Translations under genes and position numbers: made by a program
DNA from: Cryptomeria japonica
Lineage: Eukaryota; Streptophyta; Pinopsida; Cupressales; Cupressaceae
Direction: 5' to 3'
Length of the DNA: 64,000 nucleotides
Assembly (NCBI RefSeq): GCF_030272615.1
Contig: NC_081409.1
Span: 913,077,840 to 913,141,839 of the forward strand
The notes under the pieces: generated by a model
What the model was told of the DNA's origin: nothing
What the model saw: only the letters and a program-made list of their open reading frames with translations
Databases searched by the model: none
Shown here: positions 1 through 9,257 of the stretch, in pieces
Numbering within the stretch: the stretch's first letter is position 1
How the letters are laid out: each line of letters begins with the position of its first letter

Positions 1-579
1 AGAATCTATTGAGCATATCACCAACCCTCTTGAGAAATCACATAGCTTTACCATTTCATCCACTCATTCCATTTCCACTCCACTTCCAGACTTGGATCAA
101 CAAGAATTACAAAAGCCCTTACTCATTGGGGATCAAAAATCAAGCTATGAAAAGAAAAATATAAAAGTCAAAAATAAAGAAAAGTCCTTAGGTCCAAATC
201 AAAATCAAAAGCTATTGGACTTTGCAAAAATCAAAGTCAAGGATAAAAATCCTATGAACAAAAAAGAGAAAGAGATGATCTCCCCTAATATCAAAATAAC
301 TAGGGGCAAAAGTTCTAAATTTCAAGCCAAAAAGCATACTTGTTGATCCTAAGTCTCCATCATGCTATCCTACTTTCACTTCTTTTCACAATCATAAGCC
401 TTCATCACTCATCCACTTGTTCCTCACATCCATTCCCTTCTAGCGATACATCATGGACATTTAATGGAGCTTCCTCAAGGGACTTTGCTATCAAGGATGC
501 CCAAACTTCTTCAGGTGACACACATATGGGCTTGTATAGTCCACACATTAGTAACTCTATCTCAGTTCCCTTATCAAGG
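1..579 (+). other. Unrecognised segment upstream of the integrase remnant
   Basis: A lysine-rich open frame of 84 codons (92-346) and the start of the next frame (from 340) show no integrase core motifs (no HHCC finger, no D,D,E). A full Tat element should have the integrase core here, so the element is probably internally deleted or rearranged. I do not recognise this sequence and make no functional call. Confidence 0.35.
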
Positions 580-858
580 AAGACAGTCACTCAAGTTACA
601 TATCATTCAGTCAAGGAACACCACAGTTACAATCACAAGGTAAAGCCTCGTACATTTGAGGTAGGTGATTTGGTTCTCAGAGAAAACCCCAAAAATCAGC
701 AAGACATAGAGAAGAAGGGCAAGTTCGAACCAAATTGGCTTGGTCCTTATATCATTACAGTAGCATATGGATCTGGGGCATATCAGCTCTCAACTACAAA
801 AGGTGAACCTTTGGAGGATCCTATCAACAGCACGCACCTTTGCAGGTTTTACACATAG
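580..858 (+). pseudogene. Integrase C-terminal domain remnant (Ty3/Gypsy, Tat-like)
   Basis: The translation has the typical plant Gypsy integrase tail: a basic stretch with KVKPRTFEVGDLVLREN, then KFEPNWLGPYIITVAYGSGA, then a terminal block with GEPLEDPINSTHLCRFYT before a TAG stop. In intact elements this SH3-like tail follows the catalytic core and helps bind DNA. No catalytic core is visible upstream, so this fragment cannot be functional alone. The open frame extends back to 340, but only the part from about 580 looks like integrase. Confidence 0.8.
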
Positions 859-2130
859 CTCTTCAGAATATCTTAATTCAAAAATACAAAAAAATTCAAA
901 AATTTCATAAATACAAAAAAAAAATTGTAAAACAAAAAAATCGTTACTTGGTTAAAACCTGGCAAACAGGCGCCTTGTGACACAAAAAACATTGAAAAAT
1001 AAAAAAAAGTAAAGAGAAATAATTTCATCCAACAGTGAAAACCACTTCAGTGGCGCCCTGGGCAAGTACCATGGTGAAAATTGGGTCACCAGCGCCATGC
1101 ATAGAGACATTGCTCCTCCCTCCTTCAGGATTCACTTTCATCCTTTCACTTTGCACACACTCACAACCTATTCGTTCATAATAAACTTACACATTCCCAT
1201 CATGGCTTGTTATTGATCTACCCAAGATTGGTTTGCCATTCATAATAAATCTCCCTTTCCCCTTCTTTCCATCCATAATAAATCAGTTCTTATCTATGGC
1301 TAAGGCAAATCCTCCGTCTAGTGATGGGTGTGGAACTAAGAACATCACATGTTTCAAGGAGTATAGTTTCTTGCACTTTTCTTCAGTCTATCCGTGCACA
1401 ATCCACAATAAAGTTCCATCTTCTTCACAATAAAGTATCAGTTTCATGGATTCAGTCAGTTTCAGATGAGACACAGCAGCAATAATGGGCTTCAACAAAT
1501 CAAATCTTTCAACAGACTCAGACAACATATGGTTCTGTGCTATCTATCCTTTTTGTGAAAGTAAACATTGTGACCACAATCAAATAAGACTTATACAAGT
1601 GACAAGAGACACTAAATTTGAGGAATACAGTGGATGTTGGTGTTGAGTCTTGGTTTTCTTTTGATTTTATCTTTTGGTGACATGTCTTTTATCTTTTCTA
1701 GGATGTCTCTGACTAGAGATTCTATCTCCAGGATGTCTTTGACTAGAAAGGCGAGGATGGGGTATCATCACCTATTTTTCTTTGCTGTCTATGGATTGTC
1801 TCTTAGTAATGCTATGACTTGTCCAAGGATATGAGGACACTGTGAGTCTAGTATGAACTAGGGCAATCTTTGTTTGTGACTGTCTTATCTCCATGCAAAT
1901 AGGTACAATGACTTTCTGGGTCAAACATATGCCTCGATTGTCATAACCTACTTTCCATAATAAAGCTCAATGATGATAACGCACAAGAAGCTCTTTTCAC
2001 TTTCATATCTTCTATCTTCCATCCCCCCTTCTTGATTGACTTCCATCGTCCTTCTTAAGTCCATGTAGCCTGCTATCACATGACTAAGTATAATGACACA
2101 CCAAAAACATTTGCATTTCATGTAGTTGCA
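859..2130 (+). other. 3' non-coding region of the Tat-like element
   Basis: It begins with A-rich runs (about 880-1015). Two short related motifs ending in gcgcc follow, near 1050 and 1093. The rest is pyrimidine-rich sequence with no convincing ORF. I see no gene in this stretch. Confidence 0.5.
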
Positions 2131-2430
2131 CCTGCATTACCACATGTTAGCATTTCATACATACATATAGATATCACATTTGCATTTCATCATGTAAATA
2201 ATCATTTGCATTATCATATTCATTTGCATTTCATACATTAACATATGCATAACATATATAAAACATAAAAGAACAAAAATATTGCATTTCATTATGTACA
2301 TATTTGCATCCATATCATAAGCATCACATAGAAACATACATCATAGAAATACATAGAAGCATCACATAGGTACGCATGCATATAGCTACCGCAAAGAAGA
2401 ATCATCTCATATATATATATATATAAAGTG
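2130..2430. repeat. Low-complexity CATTTGCATTTCAT block and TA run
   Basis: Variants of catttgcatttcat and acatatgcataacat alternate through 2130-2390. They are followed by a short TA microsatellite near 2409-2427. The short ORF that can be read across it on the minus strand is a by-product of the repeat. Confidence 0.6.
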
Positions 2431-2529
2431 TCATGATACAATGATGTCAAAATCATATGGCTACAATCACCCGCAGGTGTCTACATCATCATACAAAATG
2501 GTACAATACTGATAAATAGGGATCCCTCT

Positions 2530-4450
2530 ACGGCTATGATGAACTCCCTCCCTCGGAGCTGCCTAGCCTCAATGGAATCTGAGACCCCAAAGGACCTGCC
2601 CCAGGATCATCCCTCCTATCCCCTCTATTTGGTGATGGTGGAGGACCCATAACCCCACCACTGGATGCTTATCGCCTCTGGCTCCCTCCCGTAGCTGTCA
2701 TTGTCCATGATGGTCTGCGGAAGCTCCTTGCCTGTTGATCAGCTAGCACTGCACCATAATAGAGATCCTTCTAGTAAGCAATCTCCTCCCCTCCTCGCAG
2801 AACATAGGCATATCCAGCCCCTGTGTCCTCTACCACCTGCCTCTGAGCCCTCAATTATGTCTCAGCCTCTGTGTAGCGCTGAATGGCCTGGTCCCGCTCC
2901 TGCTCAGTATCTCTAAGCCACCTCCTAAGTCTATCCCTCTCCCTCTCCAGGTCCTAGATCTCATCTGCCTATCCTTGGCAGATCTCTCTCAACTCAACCA
3001 GCTCATCCTCCTCCGCCTTGGCCCCCTGTGCCTCTACCTGTGGCTCCCCCTGTATGGGTGCCTGCCCCTGTGCCTATGCCTATATTGGTGGCTGTACCTG
3101 TACCTGTCCCTGTACCTATCCCTATCCCTGCACCTATCTGGGACCCTGTGCTGCTAGCATCTGTAGCGGTAATCCACCACGACCCCTCACAATCCATACC
3201 TATCTATCCTCTCCACCCTCCCTTCGCGGCGCCACCCTCCTCTCTCCAACTGCACCCTGCCTCCTTGGTTGGCCTCTCCCCCCAACATCTCCATCATCAT
3301 CACCATCCCCACCACCATCTCCATCTAGCGGCTCTCCTGGATCTGTCAGGCATGGGAATGGATGCTCGGCCCAATATGCTATGTACTCTGCATCCATGCC
3401 GGCATCCTCAATCTCTGGCCATATATCCCAGGGTAGGGGCATCATCTCCACTAGCTGTGTAACAGCCTGATCATATGATAGCAGTGACCCAAACTGTGCC
3501 TGATCCCTGACCGTCTGCGCATACATGCCTAAACCCTATGGCATCCACTAGATCCTGCCAAACTGCCTGCCCACCCTGTCAACTAGCTGCCTCTCCAGTA
3601 CATAGGGCATCTGCCCAATCAGATACCTACTCTGGAAGGTGTAGGGTAGCTCTACAACATCATCCTACCATTGCTCACATCCCAGGTACGGCCTCCATAT
3701 AACCATATCAATATCATCTATAACCCGTCGCCAGTGCTCCAACCTGCCAATCCGTGGTTGCGAGGTGATCATATCATACAAATGCATGAAACTTCGTCCA
3801 TGATCTCTGCCCCTGAAATGTATAGGTCATGTCACTGGTAGATGCTCATAGGCCCACACCTATAACAATGTGATCCCGTAGCCCAATCCCATTGATCCAT
3901 GGTACACAAACTGATGTAGCTCATAATATAGGTGTGCTAGCACGCATGGTCCCCAGGCATATTTGGTGTGTTGTGTCACCAGTGTCTCCAATGTGCTCCC
4001 CCAGCCCACAGCCAACCCTCATGTCCCTCTATCCAGACACAAGAACCCACTAATCACGCCTCGTACCACTGCCGGTAGTGCCAATCCTGTTTGTGTCATG
4101 GTATCCTATGCCACATGCCCTGCCCTCATCTCCAGTCCTATGTCCCGGAACACTCATCTCAGGGCCTCCCTGTCTCCATCTCGATCATAGGGTATCAGCT
4201 CCCCATCAATCGGTATCCTCAGAATACGGTATACATCCTCCAGGATGACTATCATCTCACCCATCGACAAATGAAATGTGCAAGTCTCAGAGTGCCACCT
4301 CTCCGCCAGTACAGTCAGCAGTCCCATGTTTGCCCAAAACTCAGACACACAGAATATGTCTCAGACCCATAGCCTCAATAGTAGCTTTATACTTGAACAT
4401 CAACTTAGGTCGCAACCTCAGAGTTGATGGGAATCTCTCCCGTGACTCCA
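2530..4450 (-). pseudogene. Broken antisense ORF with plant mobile domain (PMD) and C-terminal coiled coil
   Basis: Read on the minus strand, the segment from about 4450 down to 3340 resembles the PMD of plant transposons and MAIL1-type proteins. It has an N-terminal LLTVLAERWHSETCTFHL, then GEMIVILEDVYRILRIPIDG, then YAWGPCVLAHLYYELHQF, WAYEHLP, VIWRPYLG, VELPY and LERQLVDRVGRQFG. A low-complexity Gly/Thr-rich linker follows (about 3010-3190), then a charged coiled coil (about 2810-2970). Several stops and at least one frameshift (near 4348) break it. It is opposite to the host element's pol, between pol and the 3' LTR. Such antisense extra ORFs are reported for Tat elements. The role of PMD in transposons is not established. 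Confidence 0.72.
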
Positions 4451-4504
4451 TCATAGGCAAATACTCCTGCAGTCAAGCAAATCAATCATATCAGTGATAG
4501 TGGC

Positions 4505-4845
4505 ATTCACTATTCATCACAAAGTGTTACTTCTATCCTAATGACACTCACTGTTCATCACAAAGTGTTGCTTCTATCCTAGTGACACTCACTGTTCATC
4601 ACAAAGTGTTGCTTCTATCCTAGTGGTACTCCCTGTTCATCACAAAGTACTACGTGTTTTGCACTCCCTGTTCATCACAAAGTGCTCCTCACATTTGCAC
4701 TCCCTGTTCATCACAAAGTGCTGCTCATATTTTAGTACTCCCTATTCATCACAAAGTGCTGCTCATATTTTAGTACTCCCTGTTCATCACAAAGTACTAT
4801 ATCTTGGTACTCACTGTTCATCACAAAGTGCCTTGATCTATCCTA
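4505..4845. repeat. Tandem repeat, about 9 units of 35-41 bp
   Basis: The core ttcatcacaaagtg recurs nine times (near 4513, 4554, 4594, 4638, 4671, 4708, 4747, 4783, 4818), each preceded by an actc(c/a)ctg-type leader. Unit length varies between 35 and 41 bp. It lies just upstream, in antisense sense, of the PMD pseudogene and inside the 3' region of the Tat-like element. Confidence 0.85.
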
Positions 4846-5039
4846 TCCTAGGACCTCTGCTTGAGTGAATCCTCCTGAGTAGTTTCCTAATTGGCAACAT
4901 ATGTTCTATCACAAAATTGTCAATCCTAGCCCTATTTGCAATTCTAGTCTTCCCTAGAGGACCTGCTTGAGTGTATCCTTTCAGTAGCTTATCCAATCGA
5001 TAGTGTATGATCATCACAGAACTGCCAATTTGACCTTGA

Positions 5040-5335
5040 AGACATAAATGTGCCTTCATGATATAAACGCGCTTAGAGACTGCATAAATGCGCTTGTTTT
5101 ACATAGATGCACCTGAAACACACAGACGTGCCTATGCTCTGCATAGACATTCTTGGATGACACAAATGTGCGTACCTAGCACAGATGTGCCTGCATAGTG
5201 CAGATGCGGCCGCATTTTGCACAAATGCATTTTCTAGCACAGACGTGCCTGGCACAAACACAAAGGCGCCCAAGGAGCACAGACACACCTGGCACAAACG
5301 TAGATGCGCTTGGACGTTTCTGACTTTTTTGGACC
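5040..5335. repeat. Degenerate short tandem repeat
   Basis: A 14-22 bp motif resembling cacagatgtgcctg recurs about a dozen times with many changes. Cysteine- and leucine-rich frames on the minus strand are artefacts of the repeat. It is a second, separate repeat block in the same 3' region. Confidence 0.6.
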
Positions 5336-5836
5336 CTAACCTAGAGCTCATTTATTACCCTATCTAGCATGCATTAATGACAACAATAAGTGCAACAAAG
5401 TACGAGGAGGTTTTGTGGTACTTACCGACTCTCCTGCCTCTGCTGGCCTTTGATATCGGTGAACGCGATCAAATCTGTGAACAAATGCCATCGCTATTGA
5501 CTGTTGCTGCTCTATTTTTTCTCTGCACCCTACTCTTGTGGATGTGTGGATGACAATGAGGATGTATTTTCCCTCATGGTCTATCTTACAGACTACCCTA
5601 GCCCTAGCCCTCATCTCCCGAGTCAGTCTTCATTATCTCGTGACTCTGTCACTTTATCCGGTCAGTCCATTCTATCTCATCTTTCTTATCGAGAGATTGT
5701 CTGTGATCTTTTCAGAAATTTTCATCCAATCTCTCGAGGGGGCATATCATTCCCATCTTGGGGCAACTCTGTATCAATTCATCTTATCTTCTTTGAAACA
5801 ATGCGACAAGCCGCATTGTCTCAAAGAGGGGCAAAA
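5336..5836 (+). other. 3' end of Tat-like element with polypurine tract
   Basis: The stretch has overlapping open frames without recognisable domains. It ends in caaagaggggcaaaa directly before the LTR start, which serves as the plus-strand primer site. The purine run is at about 5822-5836. Confidence 0.6.
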
Positions 5837-6538
5837 TGTAGACACCCAAAATTGTCCAGTCTAAATAAATAAATATTTATTTATTTAATTATCTAAGCTT
5901 AATTCTTCTATTAATTAAATAAATCTTTATTTATTTATTTAAATTATCCTTTTCCTAAATTAAATAAATATCTTATTTATTTAATTATCCCACTTCTTCT
6001 ATTAATTAATTCATTAACCTTTTCTACCCATGACACATGTCATTCATCTCTTAATTCATACACTACCTACCCCTTTCATTATTTTATTATTTCTTTTACC
6101 TACCCTCTAATCATAGCTGACCTCCTTTTACACCTCTCAATCTTATCCCTCCATTTCATATTGTGTCTTCTATATAAGGAGATGCTTCCTTCATTATCAA
6201 ACCCTAATGACCTAACTACTTGATCAATTGACTACTTGGCATATGTGATCCTACTTGCAACCACATTCCGTTCTTTGTTGAGCTCTTGTGCACATAAAAT
6301 CTGAGAGCAAATATATCAAGCAAGATCAATGGAGATAGGAAGAATGGAGATCCAAACCCTATTGGACATGTGATGGTATAATCTTTGTGATTTCATTTTA
6401 TTTGCATTGTCTTAGGTAATCTTCATATGTTATGGTGGATCTTTGTTGTTGTTAGGCTAGGGTTTTGTGGTTGAATTCATTTAGCCTTTCAATATTGTTA
6501 TTATTGTTATCCATTTTCACCATATACACCCGGTAGGG
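5837..6538 (+). repeat. 3' LTR of the Tat-like element
   Basis: It starts TGTAGACACCC immediately after the polypurine tract and is AT-rich with TAAATAAATA runs. It probably ends at ...ATATACA (6538), where sequence related to other LTRs begins. The right boundary is inferred from a change in sequence character and the ACA end; no partner LTR is in the window. Confidence 0.65.
6170..6178 (+). promoter_or_regulatory. TATA box in Tat-like 3' LTR
   Basis: CTATATAAG lies about 335 bp into the LTR, where a U3/R promoter is expected. No other promoter element is identifiable. Confidence 0.5.
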
Positions 6539-7553
6539 TCACCTTGTTAGAGGATTTCAAGAACTCAATAGCTAAAGGATCTCCAAAGCTCTATAACTTC
6601 TCAGAACTCATTAACCTCGAGTTACCTGGTTAAGGGATTTGAATCAAGCTTGTTAAGATCACCCTATTAGGGGATTTTGCAACAAGCCAGTTAAGGCTAC
6701 CCTGTTAGGGGATTTTACAACTATTGAAGTGGTTAGAGATCAACAGGAATTACAATCATCTGGTAACAGCACTCAATGCTAATGGAGATCCATTTTGGCT
6801 CCTCTTCACCTTCTGCACATTCACTTTGCAGGTATCTCTTCTCTCCTTTGGTCTAGCAAGAATTACGTATCACTTCCCTAGGATACACACACACAACTTT
6901 TGCCAACAACCTTAGAAAGAAACACAACATCGACCTTATAGGAAACATACAGATCGGTAGCAAAAACCCTAAACCCTAAACCTATTAGGTTAAGCAATTC
7001 AAGCGATTTGATCCTGACCGTTGAATCAAACTGCATTAAATGCAACAATCTTGAATCAATCTCAAGACATTCTCTATCGTCCATTATCCACCGATTTCAT
7101 GGTGGTTGATAACCCATCACGCATTATCACCGTTTGATAGACTTCACTCATTCTCGAGGTAGATAGGAATAGTCTTCTTCATGCAAGATCCTTCACGTGC
7201 ACAGAGGTTACATGGCAACATGATCTGTCCTCCATTATATTGCTAACTCATCACACGAAGATCTTGATTGAGTCACACAGACTTGAGGTACTCCAACTGA
7301 AAATCCCGAAGTGGAAGCTACCTACCAAATGGTAGTCATACAATGCTTCCATGTGCCGGTTCCCATAACTACATGCCATTTCACCTTGAACAAATATACC
7401 ACTTCACTTTGGCATATAAACCGATTCATACATATGTCGGTTCCTCTCTTTTTTCACCTATCACATGTGCCGGTTCACACCATGTCTCATATTGACATCA
7501 ATGACAACATACAATATCATTATGTCTTCATGCCAGTTCACATAATACCAACA
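6539..7553 (-). repeat. Minus-strand LTR fragment (call it J)
   Basis: Read on the minus strand it starts TGTTGGTATTATGTGAACTG at 7553. It has the family's early GTCATTGATGTCAA motif and repeated motifs of the type aaatcccctaa(c/t)agggt, like the E LTR at 13600-13750. It is cut at 6539 by the Tat-like LTR. No PPT complement lies to its right, so it looks like a 5' LTR inserted into the gag of element E. The candidate target site is tacac at 7554-7558; its left copy is lost. A telobox-like run aaaccctaaaccctaaacc is at 6964-6982. Confidence 0.6.
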
Positions 7554-8790
7554 TACACCTTGAGGGATCTTACTCAATGGCTCACTTAGTCTGAGCAAGC
7601 CTATGATGATCTTATGGTCAAATACAAGGCATCTCAAGCAAAAAGGAGAGAACATGCAGAGAAGCTGATGGAGCTATCTGAAAATAGTTCTAAAGATGAA
7701 GCAAATATGGAAGCCATGATTGTAGAAGTAAATAAGCTGAATGATTCAAACTCCAATCTAAGAAAGGAGTTGGAAGGACTGACTATCCGGTTTAGCCAAG
7801 AGCTTGAGAACTGGAGGAAAGCTGAAGATCTGGTAAAGGACAGAGATCATGAGATCTCCAAGTTGAAACAAGAGATTAGTGCACTAACTGCTCACCTTCA
7901 TGAGAGTAGAATGGAGAAAGAAGGAGTACAAGATGAACTGAACATAGCCATCTCTGAAAATGCAAGCCTAATGGAGACAAATACTGCTATTTCCTAAGAA
8001 CTCTTTGAGTCAAAGGAAATACTTGCTAAGTTCGGCAAAAGTACTGTCAAGCTAGAGAAAAAGCTTGAGTCATCTAGACAAGTAAAGAATACCAATGGAC
8101 TTGGTTTCTCTAGACATGAGGAAGGAGAATCCTCAGGAACAAATGTTGAAGCAACTGGCTCTCAAAGGAAAAGGTAAGCAAAAATTCAAACCTATTTGCT
8201 TTAACTATCTTAAAGAAGGACACACTGCCAATGTATGTAGGAGCAAAGCCTACAATAATTTTCCTTACTTTATTAACAATGTACCTAGATCCAATAAGTT
8301 CAATGGTCATTATTATGCATGCAACAAGTTTGGGCATACAACATCTGAATGTAGGTCTATCATGAACAACATTGGAAGATATCCTTAGAGGACCCAAGGA
8401 GCTGGTCCAAAATCTTTTGTGAACCGGAACCCTAACTGGTTTAATGCTTACAATTATTAGTCGGGTAACAATGGTTATCAATCGGCAACTGGATGGAGAG
8501 AAAAATGTTGGATTTGTCATGGTCATGGTCACACTGCTACTACATGCAGAAGGAAGAATGGGAACATGAACAATGGACCTTGGAGAGCACCTGGATTGGT
8601 TTGCTACCACTGCAACAAACCGGCTCACATTGCCAGATTCTGCAGAAGCAGAAAGAGTATATCTGATGATATACTGGTCACTCATGAAGGAGAAATTGAT
8701 GTTGAAATAGTTCAAGCAGACATGAACAAAACCTAGAGGAAGAAACCAACAATGTTGGAAGAGGAACCGGTTTCTGCACCTAGTGTAGAA
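7554..8790 (+). pseudogene. Gag-like protein of element E: coiled coil plus four CCHC knuckles
   Basis: The frame through 7593-7997 encodes a heptad-rich charged coiled coil (AKRREHAEKLMELSE..., LKQEISALTAHLHESRMEKE). It is flanked by stops at 7587 and 7995. Four zinc-knuckle units follow in one frame: CFNYLKEGHTANVC (8197, second Cys changed to Tyr), YACNKFGHTTSEC (about 8310, first Cys changed to Tyr), CWICHGHGHTATTC (8506) and CYHCNKPAHIARFC (8602). Several stop codons and shifts make it a pseudogene. The N-terminus is missing because LTR J sits at 7553. Retroviral-type gag binds RNA through such knuckles. Coiled coil plus four knuckles recurs in elements G and H. Confidence 0.75.
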
Positions 8791-8823
8791 ATATCAGAAC
8801 CAGCAAACTAAGCTCCAAAAAGA

Positions 8824-8999
8824 CTTAGGGGGAGCAAACGGCGAAATATTTTGAACCCCCAGTTACACCGATAAAGGACCTTAACTGCTATGTGATACCT
8901 ATCGCTTGGCAGAAGACCAGAAATGGTAGAAAGGCAAATTAGGGTTTACGCCCTAATAAAGGAGCATTAACAGCGGTAGGTGAGAGACATATATAAAAG
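8824..8999 (+). promoter_or_regulatory. G-tract and TATA box between gag and ORF2 of element E
   Basis: cttagggggagcaaa (about 8824-8838) resembles the polypurine tract and could be a central one. TATATAAAAG at 8990-8999 lies about 260 bp before the ORF2 ATG at 9258. Together they suggest, but do not prove, a separate promoter for ORF2. Confidence 0.35.
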
Positions 9000-9257
9000 C
9001 ATATTTCAAATCATTTCTCACTATCTGTTTTCGAGCGAAGAAATTTTTTTCAAGTGCAGAGTGAAGAAAATGCGATTTGAGCTAAGATTTCAAGAAATTG
9101 ACAAATCGCGAAGGAGATTCAAATTGAAATTGCAAACGGTCAAGAGGAGAACACAAAGTGTTGATTTAGCAACCGACAAAGTGTGGAGTCAAGGAGAATC
9201 AGGAAGCCCTAAATTCACGGTTTAAAGGTATTTTTTGTGTTCTTGGAATACTCTACA

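Larger units (their letters stand above)
1..6538 (+). mobile_element. Ty3/Gypsy Tat-like retrotransposon, 3' part only
   Basis: The window opens inside this element. In order it shows an integrase C-terminal remnant (580-858), a long 3' region with a broken antisense PMD gene (about 2530-4450), two tandem-repeat blocks, a polypurine tract ending at 5836 and a 3' LTR starting TGTAGACACCC. Extra ORFs between pol and the 3' LTR, sometimes antisense, are known for the plant Tat lineage, which supports this lineage. The 5' LTR and most of pol lie outside the window, so completeness and target duplication cannot be judged. Confidence 0.8.

Noticed and set aside
3018-3470. Cys/Pro-rich plus-strand ORFs of 144-150 codons
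   Set aside because: They overlap the Gly/Thr linker and PMD coding region on the minus strand and have no domain of their own.
4505-4845. Array of short repeats resembling a CRISPR array
   Set aside because: Unit spacing is 35-41 bp without unique spacers of constant length, there are no cas genes, and the context is a plant retroelement.
6964-6982. Telomere-like aaaccctaaaccctaaacc
   Set aside because: Only two and a half units inside an LTR fragment; a telobox-like coincidence or promoter motif, not an interstitial telomere array.
8110-8715. 201-codon minus-strand ORF
   Set aside because: It lies antisense to the four zinc knuckles of element E, which have clear conserved motifs; the reverse frame has none.
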